Assembly (NCBI RefSeq): GCF_014397255.1
Contig: NZ_CP060724.1
Span: 372,001-436,000 of the forward strand
DNA: 64,000 bases
Direction: 5' to 3'
Origin: Weissella diestrammenae
GTDB lineage: Bacteria; Bacillota; Bacilli; Lactobacillales; Lactobacillaceae
The position numbers were made by a program, and so were the translations under genes. Positions within the stretch are counted from its first letter, which is position 1, and each line of letters opens with the position of its first letter. This document shows, one piece after another, positions 44,762 through 53,785 of the stretch. The notes below the pieces were generated by a model that was given only the letters and a program-made list of their open reading frames with translations, was not told the origin of the DNA and did no database searches.

Positions 44762-45679
44762 CTATGACAAGCGGATGCGTGGATCAATCAATCCATACAA
44801 AATATCAGTGATTAGCAAAACTACCATCAACATCATGGCATACACAATCGTGGTTCCCATAATAATCTGATAATCATTCGTTAAAATTGATGAAACGAAC
44901 TGTTGACCAATACCAGGAATTGAAAAAATTTGCTCAATCACGATTGAACCAGTCATCAAGTTAACTGCCATTGGTCCAATCAAGGTCACTAGTGGAATCA
45001 GTGAATTTCGCATGGCATGTTTCCAAACCACCTCGCGCTTTGACAGCCCTTTCGCACGGGCTAATTCAATATAATCTGACCCCATAACGTCAACCATTTC
45101 AGTTCGAATGAAGCGTGCTGAGATGGCTAAAGGCGACATTCCTAAGGCGATGGTTGGTAGAATTGTCGCTGTAAAACCTTGCCAACCAGCAATTGGCAAC
45201 CATTTTAACTGTAGACCAACGTAATATTGTAAGAGTGCAGCAAAGACGAAAGATGGTACCGAAATACCTAGCACGGCTAATACTGATAACGCCGTATCTG
45301 TTTTTGTATTTCGACGAACCGCAGCTGCTGAGCCCAATCCGACTCCGGCGACTACCCCAAATATAAGTGCTTGAATCCCAAGTTGAGCCGATGGGCCAAG
45401 ACGTTGCGCGATTAAGGTTGCCACCTGTTGATTAGCGTATTGAAATGAAACGCCAAAATTAAAATGAAGCGCATTCCAAAGATAATTGACATATTGCACC
45501 ATCAGCGGCTGATTAAGCCCATATTGGCCTTCAATCATCTTTCGTTGAGAAGCTGATAGACGTTCAGCATTAGCAAGCGGTGAACCTGGCATCAACTTCA
45601 TCAAAAAGAACGTTGCAGTAATGATTATGACTAACGTTACAGCAATAATCGCTATTCGTTTTAAAATATATTTGATCAT
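44762..45679 (-). CDS. oppB: Oligopeptide ABC transporter permease OppB
   Basis: First membrane subunit of the peptide importer, 305 aa with six helices, TATFFLMKLMPGSPL at the start, and the EAA loop (ELARAKGLSKREVVWKHAMRN). AAAGGA before the ATG. First gene of oppBCDF, transcribed after a separate structured leader behind the terminator of oppA1. Confidence 0.94.
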   Translation of the reverse strand: MIKYILKRIAIIAVTLVIIITATFFLMKLMPGSPLANAERLSASQRKMIEGQYGLNQPLMVQYVNYLWNALHFNFGVSFQYANQQVATLIAQRLGPSAQLGIQALIFGVVAGVGLGSAAAVRRNTKTDTALSVLAVLGISVPSFVFAALLQYYVGLQLKWLPIAGWQGFTATILPTIALGMSPLAISARFIRTEMVDVMGSDYIELARAKGLSKREVVWKHAMRNSLIPLVTLIGPMAVNLMTGSIVIEQIFSIPGIGQQFVSSILTNDYQIIMGTTIVYAMMLMVVLLITDILYGLIDPRIRLS

Positions 45680-45731
45680 GTGTCATGATCCTTTCTAATT
45701 TTTATCCCCAGTGTTTAACATGAGCTATCAC

Positions 45732-45790
45732 TGAATATGAGACAAACCAGATCAAATCACATTGCATTTATGAGGTTTGTCTAATATTCA
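45732..45790 (-). promoter_or_regulatory. Structured oppB leader with 17-bp inverted repeat
   Basis: Arms TGAATATGAGACAAACC (45732-45748) and GGTTTGTCTAATATTCA (45774-45790) pair over 17 positions with one mismatch and a 25-nt loop. No T tract follows, so it is not a simple terminator. The rest of the 309-bp gap (45680-45988) is A/T rich and should hold the oppB promoter; nothing else was recognised. Confidence 0.5.
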
Positions 45791-45940
45791 TTAGAATGTT
45801 ATTAATTTTAACATAGTTTTATATCTGTTTCTACATAATTTTAGATTCAAAGACACGACCTACTTTTATTATTTTTTATCATTATATTCTTCAAAGTTTC
45901 ATCAGATGTACTAGTATTTTACCCCTGATTCATTGACCAA

Positions 45941-45966
45941 TAAAAAAAGTGACAAAATGTCACCTT
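45941..45966 (-). terminator. Intrinsic terminator of the first oppA gene
   Basis: Minus-strand stem AGGTGACA / TGTCACTT with a 3-4 nt loop and seven T's, between oppA and the oppB leader. Confidence 0.85.
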
Positions 45967-45988
45967 AATTACTAGCCGTTAAATTACA

Positions 45989-47608
45989 CTATTTTTTGTA
46001 CGCATATTTGAATTCAACTGGGTTTCCAGCGGCATTCAATACAAGTTTCTTAATTTTTTGATTCTTCAAATATGGTGTTGCACGATAATAAAGTGGAATC
46101 GAACCAAGCTTTTGCTCAATGATCTTCTCAGCAACAGCATAGTCTTTCAAACGTGCTTTTGCATTAGCTGCATCTACAGTTTGTGCCTTTTTAACAGCTG
46201 TATCATAGGCACTGTTTGACCAACCACCATAGTTATAAGTTGCATTTGTTGTGTACAGGTCAAGGAATGATGATGGATCACTATAATCGGCCATCCAAGT
46301 AAAGACAACCACATCAAAGTTCTTAGCCGTCTGTAAAGCTAGACGTTGCTTTTTGGGTACCGTTTTAATTTCAACCTTCAACCCCTTGAGATGATCTTCT
46401 AATTCTGATTGAACAAATTGTACAGCTCGCTTTGATGCATCATCATCATCAGTCAAAATGGTAAATGACAAATTTTTCTTACCAACTTCCTTCAACCCTT
46501 GACTCCAAAGCTTAGCAGCTTTTTTTGCATCATAACTAATGGCTCCCTTGCTGACTGAATCCGTTGCAAAGTCTTTGCCATTAGCAGCCTTTGCAAAATG
46601 AGTCGGTGTGATGGTTGTTGCTGCCACTGCTGAACCATTCATAATCTTTTCGGCCAATGTTTTGCGATCAATGGCGCTTGAAATAGCCTGACGAAGCTTA
46701 ATATTTTTAAACTCAGGCACCTTCACTTCATTAAGTGTCAAAGCATTTGAAGCACCTAATGAACTAACACCATATTCTTTTGACGACTTTGATGCTTTAA
46801 CTTGATCCGGCGACAATCTTGTAAAATCAACTTTCCCACCCTTGAACAAATTATAACCAGTATTTTGGTCCTTAATGATTTGTGTTGTAATCTTAGGTGT
46901 TTTCACAGCTTTGGCATCCCAATAATCAGGATTTTTTACAAAACTATATTTTTGATTTGAACCATTCCAGTCTTTAACGATATAAGGACCAGATGACAAA
47001 AAGTCATTTGCAGTTGTACCATATTTAGAACCTACTTTTTCTTCAAATGCTTTTGATTGTGGGAAGAAAGCAGGCATTGTAAGCAAAGCCTCAAAGACAG
47101 CTAATGGTCGCTCTAACTCAATTTCAAGCGTTGTATCATTAACCGCCTTAATCCCTAATTCGTCCAAATTAGTCACTTCACCTTTTTGAATCGCGTCTGC
47201 ATTCTTCACACCAGACATCAAATATGCATACTCAGAGGCTGTTTTAGGATCATTTGTTCGCTGCCAACCATAGACGAAGTCATTAGCTGTTAGCTTCGAT
47301 CCATCAGACCATTTTAAATTTGGCCGGAGGGTCACGGTATATTTAAGCCCATCTGCAGATTTTTTAACGCTTTTCGCAGCATCCAAAACCGGCTGTCCAT
47401 CTTTTGTTGCGTACAATCCCACCGTCGATGATGATAGCGCAGTAATCGATGTCGAGTCAGTTGCTAAAGATGGATCCAACGTTTGCAAATCCGATATTTC
47501 TGTCCAGTTAATGGTTTGATAGCTCGCTGCTGAAATCATACCGGTACCAGCACTCGCGAGAATCACCCCGCTTGAAATTAACGTCGTGAGCTTAATCCAT
47601 TTATTCAT
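45989..47608 (-). CDS. oppA: Oligopeptide-binding protein OppA, copy 1
   Basis: Extracellular peptide receptor of the Opp system, SBP family 5, 539 aa. Seen: signal peptide (to about residue 27, ISAAS), WTEISDLQTLDPSLATDS, the LKWSDGSKLTANDFVYGWQR signature, and a C-terminal FKYAYKK end. There is no cysteine in the signal region, so it is not a classical lipoprotein. It is very similar in layout to the second copy upstream. Terminators follow each copy, so receptor and permease genes can be expressed at different levels. Confidence 0.93.
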   Translation of the reverse strand: MNKWIKLTTLISSGVILASAGTGMISAASYQTINWTEISDLQTLDPSLATDSTSITALSSSTVGLYATKDGQPVLDAAKSVKKSADGLKYTVTLRPNLKWSDGSKLTANDFVYGWQRTNDPKTASEYAYLMSGVKNADAIQKGEVTNLDELGIKAVNDTTLEIELERPLAVFEALLTMPAFFPQSKAFEEKVGSKYGTTANDFLSSGPYIVKDWNGSNQKYSFVKNPDYWDAKAVKTPKITTQIIKDQNTGYNLFKGGKVDFTRLSPDQVKASKSSKEYGVSSLGASNALTLNEVKVPEFKNIKLRQAISSAIDRKTLAEKIMNGSAVAATTITPTHFAKAANGKDFATDSVSKGAISYDAKKAAKLWSQGLKEVGKKNLSFTILTDDDDASKRAVQFVQSELEDHLKGLKVEIKTVPKKQRLALQTAKNFDVVVFTWMADYSDPSSFLDLYTTNATYNYGGWSNSAYDTAVKKAQTVDAANAKARLKDYAVAEKIIEQKLGSIPLYYRATPYLKNQKIKKLVLNAAGNPVEFKYAYKK

Positions 47609-47767
47609 ACAATTACGCCTCCGTCAGCTTGCAATATTTAATAATTTCTACTCGATTACAATATCAAGCCACACGTTCGTTGTCAACATAATTCGTTCAT
47701 TTTTCTTATTTTATTTTAATATAAGTATTTAAAATGCTTATTTTTGGTATATTCAACCAACAACTTA

Positions 47768-47797
47768 ACACAAAAAAACCACAAAATTGTGGTTTTA
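47768..47797 (-). terminator. Intrinsic terminator of the second oppA gene
   Basis: Minus-strand stem AAAACCACAA / TTGTGGTTTT with almost no loop beyond TT, followed by TTTG. Confidence 0.8.
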
Positions 47798-47820
47798 AAA
47801 ATACTGATGCGTATCTGACA

Positions 47821-49449
47821 TTATTTTTTGTATGCATACTTCCAGTCATACGGTGAACCAATTGAACTGGTAATAACGCCCTTTACTGATGAACGGAACA
47901 ATGTCGCATACGAACGGTAATAAAGCGGTGCAACCCCAGCTTCCTTTTCAATTACTTGCTCAGCCTCCTTCAAATCGGCATAGCGAGCAGAAGGATTCAA
48001 AATATCTGCGCCTTGTGCTTTAGCAACGGCAGTATCATAGGCATCATTCTTCCATGAACCATTATTAAATGATGTCCCCGCAGTATACAAGTCAAGGAAT
48101 GAAATTGGGTCTGCATAATCGGCGCCCCATGCTGAAATCACAACGTCAAACTTCTTTGTTGATGACAAATTCAAACGTTGCTTGAATGGCACCGTTTTAA
48201 CTGAGACTTTTGATCCCTTCAAGTTCTTTTCAACTTGTGATTGTAAGAACTGAGCTGTTTTCTTTGCCCCATCTGTATCATCAGTCAAAATTGAGAAATC
48301 AATCTTATCCTTCCCAATTTCTTTCAATCCCTCTTGATACAACTGACCTGCTTTCTTCGCATCATACGTGATAGCACCCTTTACTGACGCAGACTTGGCA
48401 AAGTCTTCACCGGTATTTGGATCCTTCGCCAAGTTAGCAGAAGTAAAGGACGTAGCTGGTGTAGCCGTCCCCGTCAAAATCTTCTTTGCCATTTGCTGGC
48501 GATCAATCGCATATGAAATTGCCTGACGAATCTTCACATTAGCAAATTCGACCTTTTGTTGGTTAAATTCAAGATAGAAGGTCGTCGCTTGTGGAATCAC
48601 TCGATAGTCTTTCTTCTTTTTTGAGGCATTCACTTGATCAGCACTCAAATTTGTGAAGTCGATCTTACCTGACTTATATAAATTATAGCCAGTATTTTGA
48701 TCTTTAATTGTTTGAACAACAATTTTAGGCGACTTAACTACCTTCGCATCATAGTATTTCGTATTTTTAACAAAACTGTATTTATTATTCGATCCAGTCC
48801 AGTCCTTTAAGATAAATGGTCCTGATGCCAAAGTATATTTAGCCGCAGTACCGTACTTCTTACCGGCCTTTTCAACAAACTTTTCATTTTGTGGATAGAA
48901 TGGTGCCATTGTCAAAACGGCTGCCAATTGTGGCATCGGCTTATCCAATGTGACTTCCAGGGTGGTATCGTCAATCGCTTTTACCCCTAATGAATTCAAA
49001 TCTGTATTCTTACCATTTTGAATGTCATCAGCATTCTTAATCCCTGAGAACAGGTAAGCGTATTGTGAAGCAGTTTTGGGGTTATTCGTACGTTGCCAAC
49101 CATAAACAAAATCTTGCGCAGTCAAAGCGTCCCCATTAGACCACTTTAACCCGCTTCGCAAATGAAATGTGTACTTCAATCCATCGTCTGATTTATCGAC
49201 AGACTTCGCCAATGCTAGCGCAGGCTTTTGTTGCTTATCATTTCGATAGAGTCCTTCGCCAGTTGCCTGTAACGCATCAAACGATACCACATCTGTTACC
49301 GCTGATGAATCCATCGTCCCTAGGTCAGCGGATTCTGTCCAGTTGATTGTTTGATATGATGCAGCTGAAACGGTTGCCAATGTTGATACCGATGACCCAA
49401 TAATCAACGTTGCTGATAGCAATGCCGATGTTTTCAAAACTTTATTCAT
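47821..49449 (-). CDS. oppA: Oligopeptide-binding protein OppA, copy 2
   Basis: Paralogue of the gene at 45989-47608: 542 aa with the same start YQTINWTES, LKWSNGDALTAQDFVYGWQR, and an end YDWKYAYKK. Signal peptide without cysteine. ATG at 49449 with GGGAG upstream is preferred; the frame opens four codons earlier at a GTG. The two copies probably arose by tandem duplication and may bind different peptide sets. Confidence 0.92.
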   Translation of the reverse strand: MNKVLKTSALLSATLIIGSSVSTLATVSAASYQTINWTESADLGTMDSSAVTDVVSFDALQATGEGLYRNDKQQKPALALAKSVDKSDDGLKYTFHLRSGLKWSNGDALTAQDFVYGWQRTNNPKTASQYAYLFSGIKNADDIQNGKNTDLNSLGVKAIDDTTLEVTLDKPMPQLAAVLTMAPFYPQNEKFVEKAGKKYGTAAKYTLASGPFILKDWTGSNNKYSFVKNTKYYDAKVVKSPKIVVQTIKDQNTGYNLYKSGKIDFTNLSADQVNASKKKKDYRVIPQATTFYLEFNQQKVEFANVKIRQAISYAIDRQQMAKKILTGTATPATSFTSANLAKDPNTGEDFAKSASVKGAITYDAKKAGQLYQEGLKEIGKDKIDFSILTDDTDGAKKTAQFLQSQVEKNLKGSKVSVKTVPFKQRLNLSSTKKFDVVISAWGADYADPISFLDLYTAGTSFNNGSWKNDAYDTAVAKAQGADILNPSARYADLKEAEQVIEKEAGVAPLYYRSYATLFRSSVKGVITSSIGSPYDWKYAYKK

Positions 49450-49585
49450 AAAATAACACACTCCCTTATCCTTTTATAATAAAATTCTTAGAATTATTAA
49501 TTATATTACCGAATAAAAATAAGTCCGTCAATCTATTTCTCATATTTTTCTAATTAAAACAATTCCAATACCAATTTTGACTAAA

Positions 49586-49612
49586 CAAAAAAACCGATTG
49601 TCATCGGTTTTA
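49586..49612 (-). terminator. Intrinsic terminator of the glutamine-type transport operon
   Basis: Minus-strand stem AAAACCGATG / CATCGGTTTT-like (AAAACCGAT...ATCGGTTTT) with a short loop and T run, 5 nt after the stop codon. Confidence 0.85.
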
Positions 49613-49616
49613 ATGC

Positions 49617-50273
49617 TTATACGGCCATCCGGCGATCAAATATATTCGCTATCTTTGACAAAGCGTAATTCAAAATGAAGTACAACAAAGCAAGCATCAA
49701 AAACATTGGAATAATTTGGGCGGGTTTTTGAGCGTAAATGATTTGTGCCCGATATGTCATTTCTGGCAACATAATAATCGTTGCAAGTGACGTATCTTTA
49801 ATCAAAGAAATGAACTGCGATACAATGGGCGGAATCATTTTTTTGTAAGCTTGCGGCAAGAGAATATACATCAAAGTTTGATAGAAACTCAGCCCATTTG
49901 ATCGGCCACCTTCTAATTGGCCTTTCGGTACTGCTACGATACCACCCCGTACTATTTCAGCTAACATTGCTGATTCAAAAATTGTCAGCGCGAAAATCGT
50001 ACTTCCCATCACACTAAAGTGAATATTTATCTTTGGCAAAGCAAAATAAGTAAAGAAAATAATGAGCAATAGCGGAAGATTACGAATAATGTCAATGATT
50101 AGCCCAACAATTGTTGAAACCACTGGTATTTTTACATACCGTAAAACGCCTAGAACTGATCCGATAATAAAACTCAAAATCACGGAAATAACGGCCACCT
50201 GAACGGTTACCCACATGCCCTCAAATAAAAAGCGCATGTTAACCCAAGAATATGCTTGTAAGAAATTTGTCAT
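49617..50273 (-). CDS. Amino-acid ABC transporter permease, second subunit
   Basis: Permease of 218 aa, HisM/GlnP type: five helices, EAA loop (GRSNGLSFYQTLMYILLPQAYKKM). It starts 4 bp after the first permease gene. Together with the gene upstream, it forms a heterodimeric channel of a polar amino-acid importer (glutamine or glutamate likely). Last gene of glnQ-glnH-permease-permease. Confidence 0.93.
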   Translation of the reverse strand: MTNFLQAYSWVNMRFLFEGMWVTVQVAVISVILSFIIGSVLGVLRYVKIPVVSTIVGLIIDIIRNLPLLLIIFFTYFALPKINIHFSVMGSTIFALTIFESAMLAEIVRGGIVAVPKGQLEGGRSNGLSFYQTLMYILLPQAYKKMIPPIVSQFISLIKDTSLATIIMLPEMTYRAQIIYAQKPAQIIPMFLMLALLYFILNYALSKIANIFDRRMAV

Positions 50274-50277
50274 TGTC

Positions 50278-50922
50278 CTAGGCCTCCTTCGCTAATTTAT
50301 TTTCAAGATGTCGCATATAGTAGCTAATCGGTAACGTGATAACGAGATAGAATAGCCCAACGATAATAAATGGATTAAAGGTATCAAATGTCAATTGCGA
50401 AATTTGATTTGCTTGATACATCAAATCAAAGCCAGCAACGAAGGCTAATACAGATGAGTTCTTAACTAAATTCACAAATTGGTTACCCAAAGGCGGAATC
50501 ACGTATTTAAAAGCTTGTGGTAGGACAATCAAACGCATGCCATCCCACCAAGATAAACCATTCGATAACGCACCTTCCAACTGTCCGGCGGGAACCGCTA
50601 GAATACCTGCACGTACCGTTTCAGATATAAACGCTGATGTATATAGCATCAATCCAATAGTTCCCGAAAAGAAACCATTCATTTTAAATATCTGTGCTAC
50701 AACAACATAGAAAAACATTGTGATGACTAGCAATGGTACATTCCGCAAGACTTCAATATATAGGCGGGCGATATAATACGTTATTTTATTTGGAATCACC
50801 TCTAAAATGGCAAAGAACGTCCCAAGTACTAACGAGCCAACTAATGCAATGAGACTTGCCAAAAGGGTCCAGCCAAAGCCGACTAAAAATTCATGACTGT
50901 GCGCACTAAATAATTCAATCAT
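50278..50922 (-). CDS. Amino-acid ABC transporter permease, first subunit
   Basis: Permease of 214 aa with the same helices and EAA loop (EGALSNGLSWWDGMRLIVLPQA). ATG at 50922 overlaps the binding-protein stop by one base (TAATG) with GGAG upstream; the longer frame to 50970 runs inside the binding protein gene and is rejected. Confidence 0.93.
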   Translation of the reverse strand: MIELFSAHSHEFLVGFGWTLLASLIALVGSLVLGTFFAILEVIPNKITYYIARLYIEVLRNVPLLVITMFFYVVVAQIFKMNGFFSGTIGLMLYTSAFISETVRAGILAVPAGQLEGALSNGLSWWDGMRLIVLPQAFKYVIPPLGNQFVNLVKNSSVLAFVAGFDLMYQANQISQLTFDTFNPFIIVGLFYLVITLPISYYMRHLENKLAKEA

Positions 50923-51752
50923 TATTTTGCCATCTCCTTCCAGTCCATACCAGGTACATTGCCAAACCATTTTTTGATTAATTTAGCATAGGTCCCATCT
51001 TGATGTAGTGTATCAATTGCATGGTTAATTTTTTTGACTAATTTTGGATTATCTTTGGCAATTGCGATTCCGTATGGTTCGTTAGTAAACGTCCCACCTA
51101 CCATCTTTAACGTATGATCTTCTTCAGCCATCCCAGCAATAATCCCAGAATCAGTTGTTAGGACATCCCCTTGTTTTGCTTTTAAAGCTGACAAGGCGGT
51201 TGCATAATCCGGTAAAGCTAAAACATCAGCTTTAGGTGCCATTTTAGAAATGACCTGAACCGACGTTGAACCAGCCACACCAACAACTGTCACGCCTTTA
51301 TGATTAACATCTTGGATATTCTTGATTGTTGAACGCTTCTCAACTAGTAGTGATTGCCCAGCCAAAAAATATGGTTTTGAAAAATCAACTACTTTTGCCC
51401 GTTCCGGATTTATCGACATAGTTGCAATAATGGCATCAATATTCCCATTTTTCAATAACGGAATGCGCGTACCAGACGTCACCTGAGTAAATTCAGCCTT
51501 AGCTTTGGGGTCAACTTTTTTGGTAATTGCTTTTGCCATATCGACATCAAAGCCTTCGATTTTGCCTGAACGAATATCCATCAACCCCATTAATCGAGTA
51601 TCCGCTTTGGTTCCCCAACGCATCACATGCGTGCGCTCAATTTGATTGATGACAGCGTTATCCTTCTTTGCAGCGTGAACCGCTGGTTGATTTATATTAA
51701 ATAACATTAGCCCCAACAAAATGGTCAGCATCACTTGTATTTTATTTTTCAT
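50922..51752 (-). CDS. Amino-acid ABC transporter substrate-binding protein
   Basis: Extracellular receptor of 276 aa, SBP family 3: signal peptide (to about residue 27, VHAAKK, no cysteine), RWGTKADTRLMGLMD, EGFDVDMAKAITKK, FSKPYFLAGQSLLV, and EPYGIAIAKDNPKLV. Close to glutamine/glutamate/aspartate receptors (GlnH/PEB1). The lack of a lipobox leaves anchoring unexplained. Confidence 0.92.
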   Translation of the reverse strand: MKNKIQVMLTILLGLMLFNINQPAVHAAKKDNAVINQIERTHVMRWGTKADTRLMGLMDIRSGKIEGFDVDMAKAITKKVDPKAKAEFTQVTSGTRIPLLKNGNIDAIIATMSINPERAKVVDFSKPYFLAGQSLLVEKRSTIKNIQDVNHKGVTVVGVAGSTSVQVISKMAPKADVLALPDYATALSALKAKQGDVLTTDSGIIAGMAEEDHTLKMVGGTFTNEPYGIAIAKDNPKLVKKINHAIDTLHQDGTYAKLIKKWFGNVPGMDWKEMAK

Positions 51753-51863
51753 AATCTTTCCCCTTCAATCATCAATCACCAGTTGGTTAACTTAACGCGA
51801 CTGTTTGTTAAAATGTGTTTTTTACCACACATAACAGTTTTCATTAAGTTAAACCAGTCATCA

Positions 51864-52598
51864 TTAATGCATGATTTGTGACAAGAATTTCTGGGCGCGT
51901 GGCTCTTTTGGATGCGCAAAGAACTCAGTGGTTGGTGCATCTTCTAGAATTTGACCATCCGCCATAAAGATAACGCGATCCGCTACCTGCTTTGCAAAGC
52001 CCATTTCGTGTGTCACGACCAAAGTCGTCATATCTGAATCAGCTGCGATTTCTTTCATAATGTTCAATACATCGTTGACCATTTCTGGATCAAGGGCTGA
52101 CGTTGGCTCATCAAAGAGAAGTGCTTTTGGTTTCATGGCTAGTGAACGTGCAATCGCAATTCGTTGTTGTTGTCCACCAGATAATGAGGATGGCATTTTG
52201 TCAGCTTTCTCTGCCAAGCCTACTCGCTCCAACAACGCCATTGCAACCCGCTTATTTTCAGCTTCATCGATTTTCAAAACCTTACGCGGTGCTAACATAA
52301 TATTTTCAAGCACGGTTTTATTGGCATATAAATTAAAATGCTGAAAAACCATACCAACGTTTTTGCGAATCCGGTTCATGTCAGTTTTCGAATCAGCTAA
52401 ATCAAACCCATTCACAATCAAATGACCCTCTTGAATCGGTTCTAACCCATTCACCGTCCGGATTAACGTTGACTTTCCAGAACCTGAAGGACCAATTAAA
52501 ACCACCGTCTCACCAGCTTCAACTTTTAAATTAATATTTTTCAACGCGTGAAAATCACCGTAGTATTTCTCGACGTCCTTAAACTCTATCATTGACAT
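51864..52598 (-). CDS. glnQ: Amino-acid ABC transporter ATPase
   Basis: ATP-binding subunit of 244 aa, GlnQ/HisP group: Walker A GPSGSGKST, signature SGGQQQRIAIARSLAM, Walker B LLFDEPTSALDPE, H-loop VVTHEMGFA. GGGGAGG lies before the ATG. First gene of the operon, behind its own promoter. It could also serve the SBP-permease fusion at 124-1590, which has no ATPase near it. Confidence 0.95.
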   Translation of the reverse strand: MSMIEFKDVEKYYGDFHALKNINLKVEAGETVVLIGPSGSGKSTLIRTVNGLEPIQEGHLIVNGFDLADSKTDMNRIRKNVGMVFQHFNLYANKTVLENIMLAPRKVLKIDEAENKRVAMALLERVGLAEKADKMPSSLSGGQQQRIAIARSLAMKPKALLFDEPTSALDPEMVNDVLNIMKEIAADSDMTTLVVTHEMGFAKQVADRVIFMADGQILEDAPTTEFFAHPKEPRAQKFLSQIMH

Positions 52599-52644
52599 AT
52601 GCTTGCCTCCCCTTATCTTTTCTGTGCCTAATATGGCTCGCGTT

Positions 52645-52672
52645 ATCTTATTTTTCCATGTTTTCTAGTCAA
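52645..52672 (-). promoter_or_regulatory. Promoter of the glutamine-type transport operon
   Basis: TTGACT (52667-52672), a 16-nt spacer and TAAGAT (52645-52650) on the minus strand. Confidence 0.5.
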
Positions 52673-52682
52673 CTGTCAAATA

Positions 52683-53249
52683 TCAATCAGTTTGATTAAC
52701 GGCAGTTTGTACAATTTGATCAATCGTATGTTTGGTTTCGGCCCAGTCATCATTAACCACCACATGTGCGACTCCAGCTAAAGCAGCTGGCAGCTCACGA
52801 TCACGTTGGTATTCATCACTCTCCAGACGTTTAGCAACATTTCCTTCATAATCACCACGTGTCACTAATCGCAACTTTAAGATATTAATGTCTGAAACAG
52901 TCATAAAAATAATGACTGCCCGTGCGCCCAAAGTTTGTGCATAAGTGATGGCACCAGCAGTGTCTAATACGATTGTAATATAACTATTTTTCTCCCAAGC
53001 GCGTGACAACCCTTCATGTGATGAGCCATATTTTTTGTGATCATATTCAACACGTTCTAAATAATGCATGGTTTCAAAACTAGTATCAGACTCAAAATAA
53101 TAGTCAATTCCATTTTGTTCCCCAGTTCGGGGTAACCGAGTTGTGTGTGTCACAACTTTAGGCATTTGATAAAAGTCCGCTAGATAATTTGCCACCGTTG
53201 TTTTACCTGTACCAGTATTCCCTGTAATAACAAAAATTTTTTCACTCAT
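52683..53249 (-). CDS. Guanylate-kinase-like P-loop protein
   Basis: A 188-aa nucleoside-monophosphate-kinase fold protein. Seen: P-loop GNTGTGKT (10-17) and the GMP-kinase-like TTRLPRTGEQNGIDYYF block (about 37-53), with an Arg-rich lid region (LRLVTRGDYEGNVAKRLESDE). It is divergent from the housekeeping Gmk, shorter, and lacks the usual VDYxFVSxEEF continuation. It follows bioY by 2 bp in the birA-bioY operon, an unexpected neighbour. Substrate not known; kinase activity on GMP is possible. Confidence 0.75.
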   Translation of the reverse strand: MSEKIFVITGNTGTGKTTVANYLADFYQMPKVVTHTTRLPRTGEQNGIDYYFESDTSFETMHYLERVEYDHKKYGSSHEGLSRAWEKNSYITIVLDTAGAITYAQTLGARAVIIFMTVSDINILKLRLVTRGDYEGNVAKRLESDEYQRDRELPAALAGVAHVVVNDDWAETKHTIDQIVQTAVNQTD

Positions 53250-53251
53250 AA

Positions 53252-53785
53252 TTAGCGTCCATCACCGATTGGGACCGTAATCGTCCGGGTCACCATGACC
53301 GTTAACGTCACCACGATACCCACCTTAACCAAGGTTGGCACAATGAAGATGACCATACCATTCATCAACCCATTGTTAATGGTAATTCCTGTTGTTGCAA
53401 TCAACCAGAACGTACCGAACAAAAGCTGACCGATAGCTGCGACAACATTACTCAACAACAGCATCGACCATTGACGCTTAATTTTTAGACCACCCCCAAT
53501 AATCAATGGGAATAGTAGCATTCCAAAAAGATAACCACCGGTGGGACCAAAAAGTATGCTAAGCCCACCGTGCCAATTTGAAAAGACCGGCAAGCCAATT
53601 GCACCTAACAATAAATACAAGACTGTTGACCACCAGCCAACCCGAAAATTGGTCAGTGAAACCACCAAAGGAATTATCAGTGTCTGTAATGTGATTGGTA
53701 CCAAGGGCAATGGAATTGAGACCGGTGCTAAAACAGCAATCATCGCAGTCATCATACCGGTTAAAGTTATTGTGCGTACGTTCAT
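53252..53785 (-). CDS. bioY: Biotin transporter BioY (ECF S component)
   Basis: Membrane protein of 177 aa with about six helices and the BioY signatures ALVPITLQTL-type (PLVPITLQTLIIPLV) and FGPTGGYLFGMLLFP. It imports biotin, with the shared ECF ATPases encoded elsewhere. Its start overlaps the birA stop by 4 bp, so uptake and use of biotin are coupled. Confidence 0.93.
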   Translation of the reverse strand: MNVRTITLTGMMTAMIAVLAPVSIPLPLVPITLQTLIIPLVVSLTNFRVGWWSTVLYLLLGAIGLPVFSNWHGGLSILFGPTGGYLFGMLLFPLIIGGGLKIKRQWSMLLLSNVVAAIGQLLFGTFWLIATTGITINNGLMNGMVIFIVPTLVKVGIVVTLTVMVTRTITVPIGDGR

